DNA of 64,000 nt from Obelidium mucronatum (lineage: Eukaryota; Chytridiomycota; Chytridiomycetes; Chytridiales; Chytriomycetaceae). The position numbers and the translations under genes were made by a program. Positions 12,203-22,440 of this stretch are shown piece by piece. Where the stretch lies: NCBI GenBank assembly GCA_025765595.1, contig JAIVFH010000051.1, positions 124,001-188,000 on the forward strand. Direction: 5' to 3'. The notes under the pieces are model-generated. The model searched no databases. It was given only the letters and a program-made list of their open reading frames with translations, and was not told the origin of the DNA. The stretch's first letter is position 1. Each line of letters opens with the position of its first letter.

Positions 12203-12404
12203 TTGGTTCTTTTTTTCGGGTCACAAATTTATTGGGAGCAAGGTGTTTCGGGGGGTGTATTTACTTTGTAAAATGAATTCACATGATACTTCCAACATAC
12301 GAAAAGAAACCAAATCTATTTGTATACTACTTGATCTTTTTTTTGTCATTTATGATCACATCATCGTGTCATCCTTACAAGTTCCAACAACTGCTATATC
12401 AGTT

Positions 12405-13808
12405 TTAAGACAACTGAAAAACCTCGTACTCCACCGCCTTTTTTTCGTTCCAAATGGGCCAATCGTCACCATTCTCATAATAACAGCGTTCATCGAAATG
12501 ACTTCTACAATTCATGTCAATCATTTCAAGAAGAGCAAAAGTCGGACCATAAGAGCTGCTACCATACATTCCGTCTTCTTTTTCATGTTCAAAAATTGGA
12601 AAAAGTAGGGCTTTGAACAATGGATCTTGATTAATTGAAAACAAGAACGACTCCTCGACAGGTATGCTCTCGTCTGCGCTGTGCCATGCAGCATCTCCAT
12701 AACCTCCAACAATCATCCCGTTTTCAAGTTTGATGAGAATCACCGTGTGAGACTTTCCATCGCATGCCGCATGAAAAGATCTTGAGGAAAACCCTGCGGT
12801 CGATGCGCGAAACAAAAGTCTGGCTGAAAACACATGATTGTCTGGTTCGCTTAGATTGATGCATCCCGTCAGTTTAGTCATCAATCTATTGAAAGAGCGA
12901 GTATCCAAGATATTTGAATCAGAAGTGGTTCTCTGTATTGAAAAGTGGGCTTGGACAAAATCTCCTATGTTTCCCAAAAGTAGACATTTGTATGGCTCGA
13001 CTAGGGCCTTGTATTGCTTGAGGCTCAAGTTGCATAACCCAACCGAATTGACCAAATCTTTGACGTCTGATTGAGCAAGGGCAACATCAAAGTCTGAAGG
13101 AAAACGAGATTCAAGCCCAATATCCACCACATTTTGACGCGTCTTTGACCAAGTAACCAATATTTCCCATTTCTCTGCTGCAGTTAAAGGTGACTCGGCC
13201 TTCAAGAGCTTCGCAATAACTTCCACATCCATTTGACACAAACAATCACGGCCAAACACCAATGAATCCTTCAAAGAAACGGCCATAACCGACAATGCGC
13301 GTTTTTCACAATCAGTACTGGATAACCCAAGGGTTTCACTGCAGTAATAGTACTCCAGTGCATTGGCAAAAGTCACACCGTTGCTTGAAGCCAAATAGGT
13401 TTCAACCTCGCCTTTCATTCCATCCAACAGAACTTGATTTGCAAACAAAGCGACCTTAATAGCCAGTTTCTGTGGAATAGTAGCTGCTCCAGTGTACAAA
13501 TAGTCCAGAACGCAATTCATAACATCCACTTCAACATCGGGATGCTTCAACACTGCTTGGATTCTGAAATTCGAATCGAATCCAGGTGGGAGTTTAACGC
13601 CATCGTTGGAACACCAGCGGTTAGAGAGGGCAGTTGTGTAATACTCTGAGTTGCAAGCAAGAACAACAGAATGGACCAACATTGGCACTTTGTCTGGACC
13701 AATCAACAAGAGAACATCGGAAAATTGAGAATTGTTGCGAAGAGAGGAAAGAATCTTGGTGGTGTGGCTGGTGGGGCTGATGTTGAATGTGGCATCTGAA
13801 GCAAGCAT
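12405..13808 (-). CDS. BTB-TLDc domain protein, intact copy
   Basis: A single open frame. The start chosen is MLASDATF at 13808 because the neighbouring paralogue begins at the same motif; an in-frame Met at 13889 would put the start only 5 bp past the stop of the upstream NSUN gene. Residues ~20-130 form a BTB/POZ domain (QFSDVLLLIGPDKVPMLVHS), followed by a BACK-like helical region. The last 160 residues are a TLDc domain (LLFRASTAGFSSRSFHAACD, GGYGDAAWHS). BTB domains often recruit cullin-3. TLDc domains are linked to oxidative-stress resistance and V-ATPase regulation. The function of this fungal combination is not established. Confidence 0.85.
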   Translation of the reverse strand: MLASDATFNISPTSHTTKILSSLRNNSQFSDVLLLIGPDKVPMLVHSVVLACNSEYYTTALSNRWCSNDGVKLPPGFDSNFRIQAVLKHPDVEVDVMNCVLDYLYTGAATIPQKLAIKVALFANQVLLDGMKGEVETYLASSNGVTFANALEYYYCSETLGLSSTDCEKRALSVMAVSLKDSLVFGRDCLCQMDVEVIAKLLKAESPLTAAEKWEILVTWSKTRQNVVDIGLESRFPSDFDVALAQSDVKDLVNSVGLCNLSLKQYKALVEPYKCLLLGNIGDFVQAHFSIQRTTSDSNILDTRSFNRLMTKLTGCINLSEPDNHVFSARLLFRASTAGFSSRSFHAACDGKSHTVILIKLENGMIVGGYGDAAWHSADESIPVEESFLFSINQDPLFKALLFPIFEHEKEDGMYGSSSYGPTFALLEMIDMNCRSHFDERCYYENGDDWPIWNEKKAVEYEVFQLS

Positions 13809-13893
13809 TTTTGGATAAAAAGTTATTGAGGTGTGTTTATTCCTCATTTTTCCATCTCGGTTATCGCTTTGTTGTGCGTTTAATTTCAATCAA

Positions 13894-15265
13894 CTAGGAC
13901 TTTCGAATTCGCGCAATAAATAACCCACTCGTGCCAGACCCAGAAGGCGAAAATCGAAGCATGAAAGGATTGACTCCATTCAATGGAGGCGCCAGAGGAA
14001 AGTTGCTTGAATTTGGAACTTGCTCGAGTACGGCATTGCTATTATTTTTGAGAAACCAGTCGACAATTCCTTCGTTTTGCCGACGGGAAAAGCTACAAGT
14101 TGAATACACGAGAATTCCACCAGGTTTAAGAAGTCGGAAGCCGTTTGTTAGCAAGCCCCGCTGTTGGTTTGTGAAATCATGTTAAGCTTCTTCCATGAAG
14201 AGTAAAAAAGTTAAACACCTGTAAAACTTCCAACGCGTCCATTTTAGCGGGATCAAAAAAGTATTCTTCAAATTTCGCCCAGCCAACGTCGTCGCACTTT
14301 TTTAAATGCGCAATAGATCCGTCGTGCGTGCATTCGGCATCAACCAACACTTTATCGTATAAGAGTGATGGTGATTCAATTTGAGGATCGGACGCAACCA
14401 ATTTCGTGGCCAAGAAAGGCTTTACTTTCGGTATCAGTTTCTTAACCTTCTTTCGCGTTTTTCCTCCAACAGCATCATTCAGGGTATTATTTCTCTCTTC
14501 GTTTCCAATTTCTTCGGGAACTTTTCGCTTCGATGGAACAAGTGGAACCTCATCGCCTTTGGCCACGTCGTCGTCCGATACTGATTCCAAACAAGGCTCC
14601 CCATCAACTCCCAATGAACGCGTCCACTTTCCAACTCGAGACGGAGCATGGACATTAAAGACTGTTCCATCGGCATCAAACAGCCGAAATCGCCGCATTT
14701 TATATTTCCTGAGGACACTTTTGCATGTTGAAATTCGAGGATTTGACACATCGACACCAGTAACTGTCCCAACAGTATCTTCTTCGTTTCCTTGAATATC
14801 GGCGATTAAACACATTTTGCCACCAGGAGCGCAACAGAGATCAAGAACGTGGTCTTGTGAGGGGGCATTTAAGTGACCATTTCAGCAACAAAAGATCATC
14901 TTGACGTATGTGAATAGAAACCTTGTTTTTCTACTGACAGGGCATGGACAGCAACTCCCGATGAAACATCCATTCCATACACACAGTCCCGTCTCGTATC
15001 CCTTCGATCCACTCAGTTTCACGCTTGAGTCCAGACTGTAAAACATGAGGCCAGGAAGCCACGAGACTGGTGTCAGGGCAGTATTGAGTTCGTTGCAGAG
15101 TTGGGCAACAATCTCTGCTTCACTTAGAGTCTCTGAAACATGGGATGGATTCACTCGAATAAAGCGAGGAATTGATTTTTGTGCAGCGTAAGTTTCTGGA
15201 TCGACGCCGTTGTCGGTTAACCATTGAGTGAATTTGGGTGGGAACTGAAGTCGATTTGTTGACAT
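13894..15265 (-). CDS. NOL1/NOP2/Sun-family RNA m5C methyltransferase
   Basis: Exons run 15265 to about 14930, then to about 14218, then to 13894. The product has VLDLCCAPGGKMCLIAD (SAM-binding motif I), GVDVSNPR, a motif IV written DAECTHDGS in place of the usual DAPCSG, and motif VI STCSFSRRQNEG with the nucleophilic cysteine. A ~60-residue Lys-rich insert lies between motifs. The family transfers methyl from S-adenosylmethionine to cytosine C5 in tRNA or rRNA; which RNA is unknown. Within exon 1 the frame breaks near 14983: one extra base separates GSKGYETGL from VYGMDVSSGVAVHALS, both family-typical. The intron joining motif I (about 14930-14850) has an unusual GTTTCT donor. Confidence 0.85.
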
Positions 15266-15677
15266 TTCACAGCAAGATCAAAAAAGAAGAAAGCATGCGC
15301 CAGCATGTGCATTTATGTAATAATGTATGCATTAACTAACAGAATTTACCATACACCAATTACTTGCAAAACATTGGTTCCAACATAGCTGAACAACTTC
15401 GTATTCCACAACCCTACAATTGGCCTTCATGGCCAATCGCTGCTCTTGCGATAGTACCCGAGTGGTTGTGCGAGAAAGTATGTGTCACTTGTTGCTAGAG
15501 CGGCAGGGACCGCAAAGCTGCGGTTTGTCTGCATCCCGGAACCATTCTAACCACATGCGTATTATCAATCCACTCGGGCTCTTACACGGTGAAACTGCGG
15601 TGTTTATTTAAAAGAACATTATTATTGCAAAACGCCAGTCGAGCAATTTGGCAGATGTTGCGTGGATGTTTGACACA
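15266..15677. other. Intergenic spacer
   Basis: No gene is recognised. A stretch near 15450 resembles the start of a Ser/Leu-type tRNA (CCCGAGTGGTT), but no B-box or acceptor pairing follows. The sequence separates the NSUN gene from the second BTB-TLDc copy. Confidence 0.3.
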
Positions 15678-17092
15678 TTACGACAACTGAAATACTTCAT
15701 ATTCCGCGATTTCGAATTGACCTGAAGTCGGCCACTTCTTCTCATTGGTGTAAAAAGCCGAATTTATGCCTGATATGGTGCACTCTGTGCCATCCACTTC
15801 TAATCGGAAGAACATTGGACCGAAAGACAAAATTCCTTGCATTCCATAGGCTCTTCCCTTTGGTTGAATATGGAAAAATTCAACATGGAGGGGTTGGTTT
15901 TGGTGAAGAGAAAATATGACTGATTCCTTGACGCGAATACATCCGCCCAGACTATGCCATGCCGCGTCTCCGTAACCACCAACAATTTCCCCGTCTTTAA
16001 GTTTTATAAGAGTCACTGTGTGTGACTTTCCATCGCATGCTGCATGAAAAGATCTTGAGGAAAACCCAGCGGTCGAAGCTCGAAACAAGAGACTAGCTTC
16101 GAAGGTGCTATTTTTTGGCAAAAATTCATCGATGCGTCCGGTAAGTTTAGTCAGCAGTCTAGTGATAGATTTGGAATCCAAGATATTTGAGTCAACTTTG
16201 ACATGCTGTCTTGAAAAATGGCCTTGGACAAATCAGCCGTACTCCAACAGGAGACATTTGTTTGGCTCAACCAGGGCCTTGTATTGCTCGACACTCAAGC
16301 TGCATAGCCCGACCGAATTCACCAAATCTTTCATTTCCGATTGAGCAAGGGCAACGTCAAAGTCTGAAGGAAAAGCAGATTCAAGCCCAATATCCACCAG
16401 ATTTTGACGCGACTTGGACCAACCAACCAGAAACTTCCCATTTCTGAGCTGCAGTTAAAGGCGACTTGGCCTTCAGAAGCTTCCGAACGGCCTCCAAATC
16501 CATATTTCCTAAAAACTCGCGGCCAGCCAACAGAGACTCCTTCAAACAAGCTGCCATAACTGACAAAGCGCGTTTTTCACAATCAGTACTGGATAGCCCA
16601 AGGGTTTCACTGCAGCAATAGTACTCCAGTGCATTGGCAAAAGTCACACCAATTGCTTGAGGCCAAATAGCTTTCAACCTCGCCTTTCATTCCATCCAAC
16701 AGAGCTTGATTTGCAAACAAAGCGACCTTAATAGCCAGTTTCTGTGGAATAGTAGCTGCTCCAGTGTACAAATAGTCCAGCACGCAATTCATAACATCCA
16801 CTTCAACATCGGGATGCTTCAACACTGCTTGGATTCTGAAATTCGAATCGAGTCCAGGTGGGAGTTTAATTTCATCGTTGGAACACCAGCGGTTGGAGAG
16901 GGCGGTTGTGTAATACTCTGAGTTGTAAGCAAGAACAACAGAGTGGACCAACATTGGCACTTTGTCTGGACCAATCAACAAGAGAACATCGGAAAATTGA
17001 GAATTGTTGCGAAGAGAGGAAAGGATCTTGGTGGTGTGGTCGGTGGTGCTGATGTTGAATGTGGCATCTGCAGCAAGCATTTTATAATACAA
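15678..17092 (-). pseudogene. BTB-TLDc domain protein, broken second copy
   Basis: This is a direct duplicate of the gene at 12405-13808, on the same strand, with long runs identical in protein sequence. Compared base by base with copy 1 it has one extra base near 16650 (within LASSN-GVTF), one near 16435 (after AAQKWE) and an in-frame TGA where copy 1 has GGA-GAT (near 16245). The BTB (16700-17080) and TLDc (15678-16150) ends are still recognisable and the TLDc end has diverged most. Either it is a young pseudogene, or the frame breaks are sequence errors and only the stop is real. Confidence 0.75.
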
Positions 17093-17229
17093 CCCAGATA
17101 AAAGCCGAAAAAACGAAAGATAGAGAAAGAAGGAGAAAGAGATCTACCATTATTCATTTTTTTTTTTTTTTTAATATTTGTTAATTCGTTATTCAATTGG
17201 CCGATTTGACTTTAAATCCAACACCCAAG

Positions 17230-18864
17230 ATGCGAAGAGACAAAGCAATGTGCCTTGTTGCAACTCTTGCGCTTTTCGGGCTGATTTCAGTGAGCCTGCT
17301 TTTGCCTCATTTGGACCGAATTGTGGTTGCGCCAAAGAAGGCTGAGTTGGATCTTGAGTCTCCAGTTATGCAAACACCTGTCAAGTCCACAGCAACTGCC
17401 GGCAAACCATTAGACAATCCACCTTCCGAATTAATAACATCAAAACCTTCAAATCCAACGACTCCCAATCAGTCACATGTGAAGGAACAATTGAACCCAA
17501 CAACAGCTGAACAATGGAACAATGAATATACGCAACGTTTCAACAGAACCCCACCTGAATCTTACTTAAAGTGGTTCGATTTCGCAAAGAAACACAAATG
17601 TCCAACTGCCTTGGACCCATACTACTTGCAAATCTACAAAGACTTGGACTACTACTTCAAAAAGGGTTACATCCATCCAGAATCTCTCTGGCCAATCTCG
17701 CAATACAAAGTAAATCAATTCGATGGAAAGCGTATCCAACGGCTGCATAAAGACCACGGCCAATTTGATAAAACTCTCGTCAGAGCCAATTGGGAACTGG
17801 CGAATTCGCAAGCAACAACACTTTCTCCAATTCCTCGAACCCTCTGCTGAAAGGCTCCAAACCATTCCAATTCGTTATCAACGGAACCCCTGGAAGCAGC
17901 CTTGATTTCGATGAACCCCGCGTGGCACCTGCAGACGACCCGTTCGACGTGGTCCCTTACACGGAATACGCAGACATTTACCCACGGAACGCCTGCTTCC
18001 GTCGAGAGTTCGACACTCCTTCCGTGAACGACACGTTCCTTGTTTCAAAGGGCCAGAAACTGCGCGATTTGCATGGCTTCTTTTTGAATCCAGACACGTT
18101 TGTTGTAGACAACTTCAGGGCTCCCATCTTGTCTCAATCGAAACCGGAATGCTTTGAGGATATCATGATGCCGCTCGGGTACCACACGGACTGCGGCCAA
18201 GTCGCCGCCTGTTGACTCGATTCCTTGGGAAAAGAAACAAACAGCGTTGTTTTGGAGGGGTTCTACAACTGGCGGGTCGTATCGCCAGAATACGCATTGG
18301 CGCAAGTACCCTCGAACAATGCTGGCCCAATGGGCGCAAGACTATGAGAAGAAACATCCTGGAAGCGCTTTCGATGCTGGGAAAGGACAAGGAGTCCCCA
18401 AAAACGTAACACTCGGAGTGGATGTTTCCTTCATGTGGATTGTACAAAGTGACAATGTGGTCAAAAGTACAATTGAGAAGGAATTTGGGTTACGGACGCC
18501 CATCTCATTTGAACAGACGATGCAATTCAAGTACTTGCTTGTCGTTGATGGAAACTCGTGGCCCTCTCGGCTGCAGTCGTATCTTCATACCAACTCTGTC
18601 ATTTTGTACAATGGAATCTTTACTGATTTCTTCAATAAGCAATTGATTCCGTGGGTTCATTATGTTCCAGTCAAATTGGATTTCTCGGATTTGAATGAAA
18701 GGTTGGAGTGGTTGGTTGCGAATGACGACAAAGCAAAGCAGATTGCCGTGAATGCTAAAACTCTAATGAAGACAGTTGGTTCGCTTGGGTATGTGCAGTG
18801 TTATACAGGGCTATTGATGATGGAGTATCAGCGGTTATACGGGATTACGCCTCATCCAATGTAA
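17230..18864 (+). CDS. GT90 (CAP10-like) glycosyltransferase, frameshifted
   Basis: The start is ATG at 17230. Residues ~10-28 form a signal anchor (LVATLALFGLISVSLLLPHL), placing the enzyme in the Golgi or ER as a type II membrane protein. A Thr/Pro-rich stem follows. The catalytic part has PFQFVINGT, DEPRVAP, TALFWRGSTTGGSYR and the C-terminal block FKYLLVVDGNSWPSRLQSYL, all typical of GT90 (CAP10, xylosyl- and glucosyltransferases). The sugar and acceptor cannot be predicted. The frame shifts near 17.80-17.82 kb (before NTFSNSSNP) and once more near 18210, where one extra base precedes VDSIPWEKKQTALFW. No intron explains these. The gene may be intact in the organism. Confidence 0.8.
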
Positions 18865-18945
18865 TAAAGCAACAGAAAGTAATCATTGGCGAGGATGTGC
18901 CATAGGTTTTTACTCATTAGAAATAAACTTGAAAGAACAAGCGAA

Positions 18946-19318
18946 ATGGTGAAGAAACCTGACTGACGTACAACCTCAACACTGACCACAAGCGACTTTC
19001 CAGGTTCCCGACAACTGCGCAACACTGAGCTACAGGCTGAAAGAATGTCTCGAAGTTGGCGGCTTTATTGGCCGCTTGCAAGGAAAGTGCAAAGGACTCG
19101 AAGATGCCTTTGAGCACTGCAAGCAAGTCGAGGTAAAGCCTGATGGATTTCAAAATTGCATTTCATTCATTCGCAATGAACGCCTTGTTTTTTCAACATG
19201 ATGTGCTACTTGCTTCTGTTTCTGTTTCCAGTTTCAGCGAAAGAGGGAGGAAAGTCTTGTCAAGGCAAAAGAACGAGTAAAGCGATGGAAGGAAGCTAAT
19301 AAAGACGTCGGTCTTTAA
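18946..19318 (+). CDS. CMC2: Cmc2-like twin CX9C mitochondrial protein
   Basis: Exons 19004-19132 and 19232-19318 encode about 72 residues with two CX9C motifs (CATLSYRLKEC and CKGLEDAFEHC) separated by 13 residues, then a basic helical tail (FQRKREESLVKAKERVKRW). This matches Cmc2, an intermembrane-space CHCH protein needed for cytochrome c oxidase assembly, imported by the Mia40 disulfide relay. No ATG lies in frame within exon 2. The best model uses ATG at 18946-18948 followed immediately by a 55-nt intron (GTGAAG to TTCCAG with a CTGAC branch site), so exon 1 would code for Met only. An upstream exon is the alternative. Confidence 0.75.
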
Positions 19319-19392
19319 AAGAAACTCCCTCTGAATTGAATCGCAAAAACGAATAGTTTTAATTTTAATTCCAACTGTTCAATCATCTAAAA

Positions 19393-20833
19393 ATGGATAG
19401 CGAAGTTGCAGTATGAATACGATCCCGAGTACAACAGCCACCAGCAAAGCCACGATGACTACGATGCAGATGAAGATGACAAGTGTCCCGCTACAAGCCA
19501 CTTCCACCAGACAGCGAAACTGTCGCCAGTCCATCACAGAGCAATCCCCCTCGAAGTGTATGAAATCCACCCGTCAACCACAGTTGCCAGAACACAAGAG
19601 GAAATCTCCAATCGATAAAGTGAATCGGCTCAAGAAGGAAGGCAGATGCGTTGTACAGCAAACTGTTGGAGTCTGTGACTGACGAGATGGACCAAGAGGT
19701 TAGTTCTCCCTCACCCTTATCGTAACTTTAAAACCCAATCCCTCCGCATAGACCCGAACCATGTTTGTCCATCTTTCCACAGTATTCGGTCGGCTGGAAG
19801 CAAGTGACTCCAGTAGCAGGAGGCAATTGCCGCCAACGGACCCTTGACCCAAACCCAATCGGAACTCCTCAACCCACATAACCCACGCGGAAAAAGGCTC
19901 ATTAAAAAGATTGCAAAGTTCAAGAAATACGCTGAAAAGTCTTCATCGCCAAATCCATTTATTCGCGACTCTGCTCTACAAACTTCCCCAACAGTCACAG
20001 CAACGCAAGTGTATAATATCATGTACGCCAAACAAGACGAAGACGAGTTTTTGCCTGATTTGAATATTCTTGACCAGCGCGTTACAAACTTGGAAACAAG
20101 TATTGGAGCATCTCTCCCACAACCAACAACAGCAACAACACCCAACGCGACAACGCGCCATATCCACCTCCTCAACACCTTCACGACTCCAACCATCTTC
20201 CCCACCACTGTTACCAACCCCTATTCGCCAAACCCCACGTCGCAGACCCTCCCTCAACACATCCCTCTCAGAAGCAACAACCCACTTGACACAACTCCTC
20301 CAAAAACTATCCACCCAACAAGAAACCCCAACAATGGAAACCCTCATGACCAACATCTCGAACCTCCAAAAGTCCCAAAAGACACTCAAAGAAACCCCGC
20401 TTCCCTTCTCCAAAAAAAAAAGAATGAATGGCAAGTCGTTTCAACGCCGTCGAATCGTAGATCCAAGAAGCAGGATTTACTGGCTAATATGCCGCCGCTC
20501 ACGCCGTCCCAGCAATCCGTGCAGAGGCTTCATGAGAGCGTGTATCCTTTGGATCGATTGATTGGTTTTGTTCCTGTGTTGGTGGAACGGTTGGAGTCTT
20601 TGACGCCTATTCATACGCGTGGAGCAATGTTGTCGGATGCATTGAGTGGTGTGATTTCGAATCATAAGGGGTCTTTGCAGGATCTTGAGATGTTGGAAGG
20701 GTTGGCGGGGATGATTGATGCGAATTTGACAGAGAATTCGAAAGTGTGTGCGAGGAATTGGGAGTCTTTTGATGTACGTATAAAAGAGCTGGAGCGGAGG
20801 TTGAATGGGAAGAATGTTCATGTGCGGGTTTGA
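19393..20833 (+). CDS. DCTN2: Dynactin subunit 2 (dynamitin, p50), multiply frameshifted
   Basis: The C-terminal 130 residues match dynamitin: SVQRLHESVYPLDRLIGFVP, LVERLESLTPIHTRG and a final coiled coil ending RIKELERRL. Upstream are ILDQRVTNLETSIG and an early coiled coil (IDKVNRLKKE, ADALYSKLLESVTDEMDQE). Dynamitin forms the shoulder of the dynactin complex that couples dynein to cargo. An intron of ~95 nt lies near 19.70 kb. The frame changes at about 19402, 19610, 19640, 20120 and at a 10-base A tract (20412-20421), and again around the intron. Each half-frame keeps family-like sequence, so the gene is probably intact and the sequence is wrong, but decay cannot be excluded. Confidence 0.8.
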
Positions 20834-20928
20834 AAATAAATTAGAGGTACAGGATGTATAAACAGGATGCCTTTCTATTTATCAAACACAATATGCGAAA
20901 CGAAAGAAAAAAAGTGAAGAAAATACTT

Positions 20929-22354
20929 TTACAGCTCTTCAACTCCAAACACTGGAAACAATCCTTCCTCCATTTGCTCTCCTTTCCCATCCAACCCATA
21001 ATTCACACCCAAAGCCCATCCATCCCTCAAAAACCGTTTCACAACCACTAAATCTCCCACCTCCAGTTTCGTCATGAACCCTTCTTGAGCATTCTTGTTC
21101 CTACCATTCCCACTATTCCCAGATACGGCAACAAACGAAGCAGCAGGAAAACGGATACACACACGTAAACTCGAGATTTACAAATTCCTCTTGTTGTTGC
21201 TGGTGTTTTCGATTCAATGACGCGAATTGTTTTGGGAAACTGATTTTGAACGCTCCTTGACCGTTTCCTAACCGGACACCAGGGATAGGTGGAGATAACG
21301 GTAGAGTATATATGTCTCCGATATGGTTGAGTAGTAGATTGCTGGATTTGCTTGAATCGTTCCGTGGCTTGTTGGTGCTGAAGTGGCGTGTTGTTGTTTT
21401 CAAGAATAGGCGCCAGCAATGGTAATGCTATTTAAGAATAAAGATAATCAGTTAATGAAAAAAACCAAAAACAAAAGAGATAATGAAGGATGTTTAAAAA
21501 TCTAACTCACATGACATTCTTTGTCGGATCAATAAACCGTCTCCCATCCCTCTCATCAACCCTTGCAGATCCCGTAGCGCGTCGTTTTAACTCTGTTGAA
21601 TATCCTGTATCGTTTTACACCGGTGCTCGTCGTGATATTGTTTCCAAACAACGTAACGTGATCATGACCATGTTGTTGAGAATTCGGCCCGTCAAAGTCT
21701 TCTTGAGGATCATCCACTAATCTCTTGTAATACTCTCCACTTCTCTCCCCTCCCGAAACTGAAATAACTGCGCCCCAGCGATCGATTCACGCTATCCATC
21801 AAACTCCACGACGGCTCCCGTCCAGCAGGGATCGGATCACTTGCTTTTTTGCTAATGTGAACAAGCAAGTTCCCACTTGGATCACCGATTGTGCTTTCCG
21901 AGTCTTGTTTCACGGCTGGTTTACGAGGCGAGAATTTAAAGAAACCGCTTTTGGGTGGTGGTTGTGTGATATTGACAGGCAACGGGTTTGACGTTGACGA
22001 AGTAGATCTTTTTCGAGAAGTGACTACTTTGTTGATGAGGAAAGCGACTCCAATGATGGCAATAGTGATGGCAGTGACAGTGGCGGCAATTGCAGAATTG
22101 GACATTGCCGGATGGTCTTGCTGGGAAGACGCACCCGCAGCAGGCGGCAGTGGGGTGTAAGAAGAAGCGGCAGGCTGCGGCGGCTGCGGCCGCGGCGCCG
22201 GAAGAAAGTTGTTTGAATTTGGAAGATTTGGGTTCGCCTGCGCCAAAACAAGCGCATCGGCGTCGGCGCTGGCGGGCGGCGGAACGCTTTCAACGCTTTC
22301 GTGCGGATCGGACGCCGGTGGCTCTGGCGAAAAGTCCATTCCTGCAAACGTCAT
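20929..22354 (-). CDS. Single-pass membrane protein with C-terminal SH3, copy A, frameshifted
   Basis: From Met at 22354: an Ala/Pro-rich ectodomain (~90 residues), one transmembrane helix (AIAATVTAITIAIIGVAFLI), a basic stop-transfer (TSRKRS), a Ser/Pro-rich cytoplasmic stretch, then the block RRATGSARVDERDGRRFID, an intron near 21.45 kb, PLLAPILE and an SH3 domain (LEVGDLVVVKRFLRDGWALG, GLFPVFGVEEL) up to the stop. It is the paralogue of the next gene. At least four frame breaks (about 21750, 21620, 21330 and 21180) interrupt otherwise conserved blocks. One TM with an outer Pro/Ser-rich domain and a C-terminal SH3 is the layout of yeast Fus1; homology beyond layout is not shown. Confidence 0.65.
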
Positions 22355-22440
22355 TTTGTGTTTTCAAGTTGGGTTCAAGGAAATTGCTCAAGCCGCAGAC
22401 AAACAAAAAACAAAAAACACAAATGAATAATGTCTTATTT

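Noticed and set aside
15430..15560. Possible Ser/Leu tRNA (CCCGAGTGGTT)
   Set aside because: No B-box in the right place and no acceptor or T-stem pairing.
19393..20833. Programmed +1 frameshifting in dynactin p50
   Set aside because: The shifts lie well upstream of the out-of-frame stops, at varied sites and one in an A10 run, with no common slippery motif; sequence error is simpler.
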